Assembly: GCA_021815655.1 (NCBI GenBank)
Contig: JAKAGJ010000115.1
Location: 1-6,665, forward strand
Direction of reading: 5' to 3'
DNA from: Deltaproteobacteria bacterium
Lineage (GTDB): Bacteria > Desulfobacterota > Desulfarculia > Desulfarculales > Desulfarculaceae
DNA: 6,665 nucleotides
A program made the position numbers and the translations under genes. Positions 1-6,665 of this stretch are shown here, in pieces. Position 1 is the stretch's first letter, and every line of letters starts with the position of its first letter. The notes beneath the pieces were generated by a model that ran no database searches, was not told the DNA's origin, and was given only the letters and a program-made list of their open reading frames with translations.

Positions 1-739
<739 letters not shown>

Positions 740-763
740 GTGTGTCTCGTCCGCTGTGGGGGC

Positions 764-777
764 CTACCAATTTGTAG
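764..777. promoter_or_regulatory. 14-base imperfect palindrome over the predicted regulator start site
   Basis: The plus strand reads CTACCAATTTGTAG, symmetric at 12 of 14 positions around an AATT centre. It begins 3 bases past the -10 hexamer (781-786), so it would cover about -3 to +11 of the predicted transcript. That position suits a repressor operator, possibly autoregulatory. No known regulator consensus is recognised, and chance occurrence in this AT-richer patch is possible. Confidence 0.35.
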
Positions 778-780
778 CCG

Positions 781-789
781 ATTGTACCA
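781..789 (-). promoter_or_regulatory. Extended -10 promoter of the NifA-type gene
   Basis: The minus strand reads TGGTACAAT, which matches the extended -10 form TGnTATAAT with one change in the hexamer (TACAAT, 781-786). The predicted start is near 774, giving a leader of about 35 bases before the ATG at 739. There is no good -35 hexamer at 16-18 bases spacing, as is common for extended -10 promoters. The surrounding 765-815 is clearly more AT-rich than the rest of the window. No -24/-12 sigma-54 site is seen, so the regulator gene itself looks sigma-70 driven. Confidence 0.55.
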
Positions 790-823
790 GAACTTACGAA
801 TCAGTAGACAGAAAAGCGCCATC

Positions 824-842
824 CGGCCCACAGGAGGGGCCG
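824..842 (-). other. Small GC hairpin followed by a short U-run, weak terminator candidate
   Basis: In minus-strand RNA CGGCCC (842-837) pairs with GGGCCG (829-824) around a 7-base loop. A run of four U's followed by CU lies 8 bases beyond the stem (815 downward). The gap is too long for a classical intrinsic terminator, but this is the only hairpin in the intergenic region with a U-run nearby. It may instead only insulate the regulator promoter, which starts about 35 bases further on. Confidence 0.3.
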
Positions 843-848
843 CCATAA

Positions 849-866
849 CCGCTGAGTTAGCAGCGG
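849..866 (-). other. Small perfect hairpin that excludes the larger one
   Basis: CCGCTG at 849-854 is the exact inverse complement of CAGCGG at 861-866, with a 6-base loop. Its upstream arm in the minus transcript (866-861) shares bases 863-866 with the foot of the larger hairpin at 863-908, so the two cannot both form fully. No U-run follows directly. Alternative pairing of this kind occurs in attenuators, but there is no leader peptide or other evidence of one here. Confidence 0.4.
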
Positions 867-908
867 AGGCCGGCCGCCTCGCCTGGGGCAAGGTCAGCCG
901 GCCTCCGC
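863..908 (-). terminator. Long imperfect hairpin downstream of the glutamate synthase genes, possible terminator
   Basis: GCGGAGGCCGGC at 863-874 and its exact inverse complement at 897-908 form a 12-pair stem. Inside it, after a small 2x3 internal loop, 877-883 and 887-893 pair again around a 3-base loop. In minus-strand RNA this inner stem is seven continuous pairs with one U-G wobble, while in plus-strand RNA the same position is a C-A mismatch. This fits a structure acting in the transcript of the minus-strand genes. There is no U-tract after it, so Rho-independent termination is unproven; processing or 3'-end protection are alternatives. Confidence 0.4.
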
Positions 909-944
909 AAGGCGTATAGGTTTCGAGCGCTCCCTGATCCTAGC

Positions 945-1135
945 CTGTTCGACAGGGCCGCCACGGGAGCCAATGAACCAAGACGATGGCTTGGTGCCAC
1001 CCGACCCGTTTAAGCCCGGCCGGGGGCGCCCGGCCCGCCCCTGGTCTGCTCGACAGGCCCACCACGGGAGCCAATGAGCCAAGCCAATGGCATGGCGCCA
1101 CCCGACCCGTTTAAGCCCAGCCGGGGGCACCCGGC
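945..1135. repeat. Tandem duplication of a 101-base intergenic element
   Basis: Copy one starts at 945 and copy two at 1046, a constant offset of 101 bases. Over the first 90 bases (945-1034 against 1046-1135) there are 10 substitutions and no gaps, about 89 percent identity; the last 11 bases differ. The best kept core, 22 identical bases, lies at 996-1017 and 1097-1118. Each copy contains two inverted repeats: one near its middle (977-995 and 1078-1096) and a GC hairpin near its end (1019-1034 and 1120-1135). The unit length is not a multiple of three, so it is not a coding repeat. It may be a dispersed intergenic element of this genome. Confidence 0.85.
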
Positions 1136-1158
1136 AGCCCAGCCGGGGGCACCCGGCA
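1115..1158. repeat. Exact 22-base direct repeat carrying a GC hairpin
   Basis: The 22 bases at 1115-1136 are repeated exactly and without spacer at 1137-1158. Each contains the hairpin GCCGGG-GGCA-CCCGGC (1120-1135 and 1142-1157). With the version at 1019-1034 (loop GGCG) this gives three hairpins, the nearest only 8 bases past the TAG at 1166-1168. None has a U-tract, so roles as mRNA 3'-end barriers are as likely as termination. Confidence 0.85.
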
Positions 1159-1165
1159 ACCCGGC

Positions 1166-3841
1166 CTACTCGGGCAGGGCCTCCTGCTTGCCCAGCACCG
1201 CCAGCTTCACGGCCCCCACCCGGCGGTAGACCTCCAGGGGCGAGCGGCGCTTGCCATCCACCATCAGGAGGTCATCCTCGATGGAGATGCCGAAGAGGCG
1301 CTCGTTGGTCTGGAGGTAGGGCAGTATAAGCTGCCAATCCTCCTCGGTCAGATCGAAGTACTGGCCGCCGTTGAGCTGCTGGTCCACCAACTGACGGTGG
1401 GGGTCGCGCACGTAGATGGCGCCGCCCGAGGCCAGGGAGAACAGGTTGCTGCCAGGATAGGGCGAGGCCAGGGGGCGCACCTTGCCCTGGTCGTCGAACT
1501 CCACGCCGTTGAGCACCACGAAGCCGCCGCCCTTCAGGGGGTCGCCGGCCATGAAGGACTCGGCCAGGAAGTCCAGGCAGGTGCCGTTGATGACCACCCG
1601 GGGCCGCCCCACGGCGTTGATCAGCGGCCGACCGGCGGCGTTGCCCTTGACGTAGACCTCGCCGCCCTTGGCGCCATACATGAAGGTCTGGCCCACGTCG
1701 CCGTGCACCACCAGGGTGCCCTGCTTCATGATCTGGCCCAACTGGTCCTGGGCGTTGCCGTGCACCACGATGGTCAGGCCGTCGATGCCCGAGGCCAGAT
1801 AGTCGCCGGAGCTGCCGTAAAGGTCCAGGCGCACGTCCTGGCTGTTGACCCCCAGGGCGCAGCCGTGGAAGCGCTGGCCCTTGAGACCGTAGACGATGAA
1901 CTGGCGCCAGCCCAGTTGATGGGCCGCCACCTGTAGGCGCGAATCGCAGTCGTCACCCTCGGGCTCGAACTGGCGGGCGAAGACCACCAGGGTCTTTTCG
2001 TTGCCCATGGGCGCCCGCAAATCGCCCTTGGTGTCCCAGTCTATGCGGGCAAAAGCCCGGCCGGCCTGGGCCTTGATGGGCGGCATCGCGTCCAGGAGGG
2101 AGTTGATGGCGTCCCTTATGAGCTGCAAGACCATGCTGCGCTTCAGGGCGCCGCAGTCATAGTGCATGTCATTGAGCAGGGTCAGGAACTCCAGGGCCCA
2201 GGTCAGGCCCTGGTCGTCCTGGGCCGCCAGGGCCAGGGTCCGCTCCAGGAGCCAGCGCCAGTTGGCGAAGCTCCAGGAAGCCGCCGCCGGAGCCACCAGG
2301 GCAAAGGCCTGGGCCGGCGCGCCCTGGCCCAGGCCCAGGCCGGCGGGCTGGGCTGGCGCCGCCGGGGGCTGGCCCAAGTCCACCTTGTACTGGCCGGCCG
2401 GCACGGTGATGGGCTTGCCGAACTTGTCGGCGCAGGTCAAGTCGTAGCCGGCGCCGTTGCCTTGCACGGTGAAGATGAAGGCCCCGCCGTCGGTGGCGCT
2501 GCCCCCGCGCGCGTTCCAGTAGCGGTCGGCCACCCGGCGGAAGCGCGGGTCGTCCTCGGCCAGAGAGCGCAGGGTGGCGTCGATGGCCTGCTTCTCCGAG
2601 GCCACCAGACCGATGGAGACGTCGCCCTCTTGCAGGGCGAAGACCTGGGGCCGCAGCATGGCGGTGTCGGTGATGCCCAGGAGCTTGTAGGTGTCGGTAT
2701 CGGGCTGGCTGTGGGCGATGATGAAGAACCAGGGGCCGTCGGGCGAGCCGTGGATGTGCTGGGCCTGGATGGCCTTGTACACCTTCTGCTTGTCGGCCGG
2801 CAGGCGGTCGAAGTCCAGCTCGGTGGTGGGGGCCATGGCCTCGATCACGTACTCCAGGGGGTAGTGATAGACCCGGCTAAGGAGGTCAAACAACAGCGCC
2901 GAGACCTCGGTGTCGGTGAGGAACTGGGTGACGATGCCGTGCTGGCGCAGGTACTCCGAGACGCTGTAGTAGTTGGCGAAGTCGCCGTTGTGCACCAGGG
3001 CCTCGTTCATGCCGATGAAGGGGTGGCTGCCGCCGGGGTGCCACACGCGCCCCTTGGTGGGGTAGCGCTGGTGGGCGATCCACATGCGCGCCATGAAGTC
3101 ATCCATGCCGTAGTACTGCACCGCCTGCTCGGCGTAGCCCACCAGCTTCAATATGACCAGGTCGCGGGCGTGGCTCAGCACGAAGGCGCGCTTGTCGCCC
3201 AGGCTGGCGTAGTAGCTCTGGTTGAGGTTGTAGGAGTTGCGGTAGATGAACTCGTCCTCCACCGCGCGGCGCTCCAGCTTGTCCATGGCGTTTTTCTGGG
3301 CGAAGTCGTCCAGCACCTGGTCCTTGACGCGCACGAAGTAGCGCACCACGTCCGGGGGCCGCACGTCCAGGCCCAGATCGCGCCAGTCCATGGCCGGGGT
3401 GACGCCGGCCTTGTGGTGCACCTCCAGGAAGGGGCTGACGCAGGCCCGCTCCACCTCATCCTCGGCGGCCTTGTCCAGAAGCGCCACCTGCATGATGTAG
3501 TCGTTCTTGAGCGTCGCCGCGTCCACCCCCAGCTGCTCGGCGGACAGGCCGGCCGCGGCGATGCCGCCGCCCTTGCCGTTGCCGCGGTTGTGCATCTGGA
3601 TGGAGGGCTCGAAGATGTGACGTCCGCGCACCGGCACGCTGGCCGCGAACCCCACCACCCCGCAGCCGCCTTCCTCGGCGGCCTTCTGGGGGCTTAGGGG
3701 GCCGGCCTGGTCCGCCAGCTTGCGCCGGTGGGCCAGGATGCGCTCGGTCAGTCCCGGTAGTTCGTCCGCCCCGGCGGGACGAACGGGGTTTCCATGTATG
3801 TCTACTAGCCTGGCCACTGTGCCGGTCCTCTCGTAATGCAT
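1166..3841 (-). CDS. Glutamate synthase subunit: class II glutamine amidotransferase fused to GXGXG domain
   Basis: This 891-residue cytoplasmic protein should hydrolyse glutamine and pass ammonia to the FMN subunit encoded just upstream. The amidotransferase domain spans about residues 60-485: the likely nucleophile Cys60 in CGVVGF (60-65), HNRGNGKGGG (84-93), HQRYPT (257-262), HPFIGMNEALVHNGD (273-287) and TDTEVSALLFDLL (309-321), all matching the Ntn glutaminase of GltB and GlmS. A Pro/Ala/Gly-rich linker follows (488-515), then a helical stretch (525-590), then the glycine-rich GXGXG helix at about 650-815, seen in spaced glycines such as VVHGNAQDQLG, VVHGDVG and VYVKGNAAGRPL. Canonical GltB puts the FMN barrel between these two domains; here it is absent and encoded separately. 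A 59-residue leader precedes Cys60 and would have to be removed to free the amino-terminal nucleophile. The ATG at 3841 is supported by GGGAG seven bases upstream. It corresponds to a fusion of the gltB1-like and gltB3-like parts of split glutamate synthases. The family is clear; the exact acceptor (2-oxoglutarate) is inferred. Confidence 0.92.
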   Translation of the reverse strand: MHYERTGTVARLVDIHGNPVRPAGADELPGLTERILAHRRKLADQAGPLSPQKAAEEGGCGVVGFAASVPVRGRHIFEPSIQMHNRGNGKGGGIAAAGLSAEQLGVDAATLKNDYIMQVALLDKAAEDEVERACVSPFLEVHHKAGVTPAMDWRDLGLDVRPPDVVRYFVRVKDQVLDDFAQKNAMDKLERRAVEDEFIYRNSYNLNQSYYASLGDKRAFVLSHARDLVILKLVGYAEQAVQYYGMDDFMARMWIAHQRYPTKGRVWHPGGSHPFIGMNEALVHNGDFANYYSVSEYLRQHGIVTQFLTDTEVSALLFDLLSRVYHYPLEYVIEAMAPTTELDFDRLPADKQKVYKAIQAQHIHGSPDGPWFFIIAHSQPDTDTYKLLGITDTAMLRPQVFALQEGDVSIGLVASEKQAIDATLRSLAEDDPRFRRVADRYWNARGGSATDGGAFIFTVQGNGAGYDLTCADKFGKPITVPAGQYKVDLGQPPAAPAQPAGLGLGQGAPAQAFALVAPAAASWSFANWRWLLERTLALAAQDDQGLTWALEFLTLLNDMHYDCGALKRSMVLQLIRDAINSLLDAMPPIKAQAGRAFARIDWDTKGDLRAPMGNEKTLVVFARQFEPEGDDCDSRLQVAAHQLGWRQFIVYGLKGQRFHGCALGVNSQDVRLDLYGSSGDYLASGIDGLTIVVHGNAQDQLGQIMKQGTLVVHGDVGQTFMYGAKGGEVYVKGNAAGRPLINAVGRPRVVINGTCLDFLAESFMAGDPLKGGGFVVLNGVEFDDQGKVRPLASPYPGSNLFSLASGGAIYVRDPHRQLVDQQLNGGQYFDLTEEDWQLILPYLQTNERLFGISIEDDLLMVDGKRRSPLEVYRRVGAVKLAVLGKQEALPE

Positions 3842-3853
3842 GTTTATTCTCCC
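3842..3853 (-). promoter_or_regulatory. Ribosome binding site and coupled stop/start between the two synthase genes
   Basis: GGGAG at 3853-3849 lies 7 bases before the ATG at 3841, inside the last codons of the upstream gene. The upstream TAA (3846-3844) is only 2 bases from this ATG. Translational coupling, and so roughly equal amounts of the two subunits, is expected. Confidence 0.8.
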
Positions 3854-6665
3854 AGGCGGCGGTCAGCCTTGGGATTGTCGGGCCTCTGGTAGTCCAGGTG
3901 GGTAAGCAGGTCGCTGCGCCCCACCAGGTCGCGGACGCTTTTCAGCCCCAGCCGCCAGAGCAGGGTCTGCAACTGCACCGCCCAGGAGTGGTAGAGGTTG
4001 ATGAGCCGCTGGGAGCCCCACTCGGTGCCATAGGCCAGGGCCAGCTCGCTGTCGGTGGTGGCGATGCCCCGGGGGCAGCCACGGCCCGACTCGCAGTTGG
4101 CGCAGCGGATGCACTCCAGGGCCACCATGTCGGCGGTGCCGATGACGATGGCGTCGGCGCCCAGGGCGATGGCCTTGGCCACGTCCCAGGCGCTGCGCAG
4201 GCCGCCCGAGGCCACCAGGGTGACCTGATCGCGGATGCCCTCCTCCTTGAGGAAGCGGTGCACCATGGGGATGGCGTACTCGATGGGCATGGCGATGTTC
4301 TTTTTGGCGATGTCAGGGGCCGCGCCGGTGCCGCCGTAGGAGCCGTCCAGGTGCACGATGTGCGCTCCGGCGTAGAAGCTGCCCACGGCCACCATGTCCA
4401 CGTCGATGGGGGTGGAGACCTTGACCGAAACCAGGGTGCGCGGATTGATCATCTTGATCCAGTCCACGTGCTTCTTGTGGTCCTCCACCGAGTACACCGA
4501 ATGGAAGGGGAAGGGCGAGAAGAGCGAGGTGCCCTCCACGGCCTCGCGCATGCGCGCCACCTCGGGCGTCACCTTGTCGCCCAGGAGGTGGCCGCCCAGG
4601 CCGGGCTTGGCGCCCTGGGCGTACTTGAACTCCACGATGCGCACCCGCTGGATGGTTTCCTCGCGCACGCCGAAGAGACCCGTGGCCACCTGGGTGATGA
4701 CGTGGTCCTGGTACTCCTTGAGCATGTCGGGGAAGCCGCCCTCGCCGGTGCAGGTGAAGGAGTCGTAGGTGGTGAAGGCCTTGGCGCGGCTTACCATGGT
4801 GGACAGGCTCACCGAGCCGAAGCTCATGCCGCCGCCGTAGATGGGCCAGGCGATCTTCACCGGCGGCCGGGCCTCGTCGCGCCGGCGGTTCAAGTCCACG
4901 GTGAGGTCCACGTCCTCGGGGCGGAAGGAGGTGTCCGGCGCGCTGGCGGGCAGCACGAAGTCCATGCGGTCGAAGCCGCCGCCACTGTTGCCCACGCGGT
5001 ATTCCAGGTTGCTCTTGGGCGGGCGGCCGGTCTCGGCCTGCTCCCAGGTGGCCACCAGGAGATCGGCCGGCCAGCGGGGATCGCCGAAGGTCTTCCACAC
5101 CGGGTTCTCGCCCACGCGCAGGGCCTCCACCGGGCAGGTGTCCACGCAGTAGGCCCCCCGGGCCTTGCAGTAGTCGGCGCCCATGCAGAAGCGGGCCTTG
5201 GTGCCCAGCATGGCCTGGCCGGCTTTTTTGTGCACGCCGAAGCCGCAGACCTCGGCGCACTTGCCGCAGGCGATGCAGGCGGACGTGCGCTCCACGCGGT
5301 ACTTGGTGAGCGGGTTGCGGTAACGGCTGGGAGAGGGCTTGACCAGGTCCTTGGTCAGGGCAAATCCCGGGTTGGCCGCGTAGTCCAGGGTGTCGGGGGC
5401 TATGAGCCGGGCGGTCCCTTCGCCTACGCGCTGGCCGAAAATGGGCGCGAAGCTCATGCGCTCCAGGTCGTCGAAGACCATGGCCCGGCCCACCTCGCCG
5501 CGCAGGCGCCGCACCTCGCGGATGCCCATGGCGCCCATCATCTCGATGATCTGCGAGTGGTAGGCCCCGATGAGGTTCAAGAGACGCTTCAGGCCCCAGG
5601 CCTCGTCCACGCTCTCCATGTCCACCGGGCAGGCCGCATCCTCGGCGCAGTTGCCGCAAAGGCGGCACTCCAGACCCACCATCAAGGCCAGACCCAGGCC
5701 CACGGCGTCGGCGCCGTTGATGATGGCCTTGGCCACGTGCTCGGCCAGGGCCACCCCGCCGCTGACCACCAGGGTCACCTGGTCGCGGGTGGACTGCTCC
5801 ACCAGCTTGAGGTGCACCTCGCGCACCAGCTTGGCCACGAAGACCTCCGCGCGCTGGCCGAAGCCGCGGCCAGAGGAATCGGCCAGGAGGTGAATCACCT
5901 CGGCGCCCTCCCGGGCCAGGCTGGCGGCGTTGTGGGCCGCCTGCTCGTCCAGGGGCAGCCGCACGCTGGTGACCACCTCCGGGTTGAGCTTCTTGATCTT
6001 GGCCACCTGCTTGGCCGCGCCCTCGGACCAGGGCAGCTCCACCATGGCCAGGCCGTCCAGGGCCGCGGCCTGGGCCGGGGCCTGGTGCATGGCCACGATC
6101 AGCGAGCCGCGCAGGTCCTTGAGAAGGCCCTCGGCCTCCTCCTGGGTGGCGGCGGCCAGGGTGCCCAGCTTCTTGGCGGCCAGGGCCAGGGCGCGGCGGT
6201 TGCCGGGAGCCAGCTTGCCCTTGCGGGGGATGTCGAAGATGATGGGCAGCGGTATCTCGACAATGGGCGGGATATCCACCGCCAGGCCGCCGGCCTGGTC
6301 AAAGGCCAGGCGCGCCGGACGCCGCCCCAGCTCCACCACGGTGCTGATGTACTCGCGGCCGTGGATGCCGTCGCGGGTGGGGCGCACGATCTCGCTCATG
6401 TCGGTCCACATCTGGTCGAAACCCGGCCCGCAGAAGGGCCCGCGGTAGCCCGCGCCGGAAACCGGGATCTTGCCGGTCTCGGCCTGCTTCCACAGGCTGT
6501 TGATCAGGTCGGGGCGCCAGTAGTCGTCGCCCAGCAGGTCGAACTGGGGGTTGCGGGCCCGGGTGAGGATGCCCTTCTTGCACTCCTGCACGCAGCGCAG
6601 GCAGTTGAGGCACAGGTTGTCGGTGGTGTCGACCATCTCGCCGGTGTTGAACTTGCGGCGCTGAT
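3844..6665 (-). CDS. FMN-binding glutamate synthase-like protein with tandem ferredoxin/FMN modules (5' end beyond window)
   Basis: Residues are numbered from the first in-frame ATG (6636), giving 930. The frame stays open to the window edge (QRRKFNTGE before the Met) and no ribosome site precedes that ATG, so the true start is probably outside. The C-terminal half is a full synthase module: ferredoxin-like cysteines 454/457/460/464 and 484/490/497/501, then the FMN barrel with GGGMSFGS (601-608), TGEGG (630-634), KPGLGGH (677-683), GGTGA (768-772) and SGG (810-812), then cysteines 842/845/848/854 followed by PRGIAT, where canonical GltB holds its 3Fe-4S cluster. The N-terminal half repeats this plan: cysteines 9/12/15/19, QAETG (51-55, again at 533-537), GFD (72-74, again at 554-556), DQVTLV-SGG (285-294, again at 803-812) and cysteines 324/327/330/336. 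It lacks all the barrel motifs named before SGG and is probably non-catalytic. Expected role: reductive transfer of ammonia to 2-oxoglutarate with the amidotransferase encoded 2 bases downstream. The electron donor is not shown by the sequence. Confidence 0.9.
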   Translation of the reverse strand, partial: QRRKFNTGEMVDTTDNLCLNCLRCVQECKKGILTRARNPQFDLLGDDYWRPDLINSLWKQAETGKIPVSGAGYRGPFCGPGFDQMWTDMSEIVRPTRDGIHGREYISTVVELGRRPARLAFDQAGGLAVDIPPIVEIPLPIIFDIPRKGKLAPGNRRALALAAKKLGTLAAATQEEAEGLLKDLRGSLIVAMHQAPAQAAALDGLAMVELPWSEGAAKQVAKIKKLNPEVVTSVRLPLDEQAAHNAASLAREGAEVIHLLADSSGRGFGQRAEVFVAKLVREVHLKLVEQSTRDQVTLVVSGGVALAEHVAKAIINGADAVGLGLALMVGLECRLCGNCAEDAACPVDMESVDEAWGLKRLLNLIGAYHSQIIEMMGAMGIREVRRLRGEVGRAMVFDDLERMSFAPIFGQRVGEGTARLIAPDTLDYAANPGFALTKDLVKPSPSRYRNPLTKYRVERTSACIACGKCAEVCGFGVHKKAGQAMLGTKARFCMGADYCKARGAYCVDTCPVEALRVGENPVWKTFGDPRWPADLLVATWEQAETGRPPKSNLEYRVGNSGGGFDRMDFVLPASAPDTSFRPEDVDLTVDLNRRRDEARPPVKIAWPIYGGGMSFGSVSLSTMVSRAKAFTTYDSFTCTGEGGFPDMLKEYQDHVITQVATGLFGVREETIQRVRIVEFKYAQGAKPGLGGHLLGDKVTPEVARMREAVEGTSLFSPFPFHSVYSVEDHKKHVDWIKMINPRTLVSVKVSTPIDVDMVAVGSFYAGAHIVHLDGSYGGTGAAPDIAKKNIAMPIEYAIPMVHRFLKEEGIRDQVTLVASGGLRSAWDVAKAIALGADAIVIGTADMVALECIRCANCESGRGCPRGIATTDSELALAYGTEWGSQRLINLYHSWAVQLQTLLWRLGLKSVRDLVGRSDLLTHLDYQRPDNPKADRRLGE

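Larger units (their letters stand above)
740..1165. other. Intergenic region without a gene, rich in hairpins and direct repeats
   Basis: I find no convincing gene here. Short open frames exist on both strands, but they cross repeat units in different frames and have no ribosome site or recognisable product. Reading in the direction of transcription (high to low coordinates), the region holds three GC-rich hairpins after the amidotransferase stop, a tandemly duplicated 101-base element, a long imperfect hairpin overlapping a small one, another small hairpin, and the promoter of the regulator gene. It therefore serves both as 3' end of the glutamate synthase operon and as leader of the regulator gene. 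Confidence 0.75.

Noticed and set aside
894..1130. 78-codon minus-strand open frame in the intergenic region with Trp-rich, repeat-like sequence
   Set aside because: It spans the 101-base repeats and reads the two copies in different frames, so the apparent protein is not a repeat protein; no ribosome site or family is seen.
945..1158. Possible CRISPR array
   Set aside because: Only two long units with diverged, unspaced copies and one directly abutting 22-base duplication; there are no regular repeats and unique spacers.
2162..3697. 511-codon open frame on the plus strand opposite the amidotransferase gene
   Set aside because: Its product is a low-complexity mix of Gly, Ala, Val, Leu and His typical of the antisense of a GC-rich gene, with no recognisable domain; the minus strand carries a clear enzyme with conserved motifs.
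3844..5480. Degenerate N-terminal half read as a sign of a pseudogene or assembly fusion
   Set aside because: The frame is intact across both halves with no stop or shift, and codon use and style are the same throughout, so a real fused duplicated gene is more likely.
4313..5668. 451-codon minus-strand open frame inside the FMN gene
   Set aside because: It is a frame-shifted shadow: very rich in Arg, Gly, Pro and His, and it lies wholly within the correctly framed synthase gene.
6610..6665. ATG at 6636 as the true start of the FMN gene
   Set aside because: The frame is open to the window edge, no ribosome site precedes the ATG, and it falls only 8 codons before the first cluster cysteine; the gene is treated as incomplete at its 5' end.

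Overview
This GC-rich window is coded entirely on the minus strand. It carries the 5' part of a NifA-type regulator gene (1-739), a 426-base intergenic stretch full of structured repeats (740-1165), and two tightly coupled glutamate-synthase-like genes (1166-3841 and 3844-6665). Transcription runs from high to low coordinates: the FMN/iron-sulphur gene first, then the amidotransferase gene, then the intergenic region, then the regulator. The right-hand gene is cut by the window edge at its 5' end and the regulator at its 3' end.

The G/C-ending codons, the cysteine-rich ferredoxin-like modules, the split glutamate synthase and the NifA-type activator suggest an anaerobic bacterium of the Desulfobacterota (former Deltaproteobacteria) type. 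This is inference; no marker gene is present.

The two large genes together supply the parts of a glutamate synthase (GOGAT) in an unusual order. Canonical GltB is one chain: glutaminase (class II amidotransferase), central domain, FMN barrel, GXGXG helix. Here the glutaminase and GXGXG domains are fused in one protein, and the FMN domain sits in a separate, internally duplicated iron-sulphur protein. In that protein only the C-terminal copy keeps the FMN-barrel signature motifs; the N-terminal copy looks like a non-catalytic relic. The stop of the first gene and the start of the second are 2 bases apart, so they should be co-translated subunits. No NAD(P)H-binding partner (GltD-like) is visible, so the electron donor is unresolved; the many cysteine clusters fit ferredoxin or an unseen partner subunit.

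The intergenic region holds a tandemly duplicated 101-base element, three near-identical GC hairpins directly after the amidotransferase stop, a long imperfect hairpin that folds better as minus-strand RNA, and then a good extended -10 promoter with a 14-base palindrome over the predicted start site of the regulator gene. A NifA-type activator beside a glutamate synthase suggests nitrogen control. I see nothing that demands a wholly new system; the most unusual points are the domain architecture of the synthase and the intergenic repeats.
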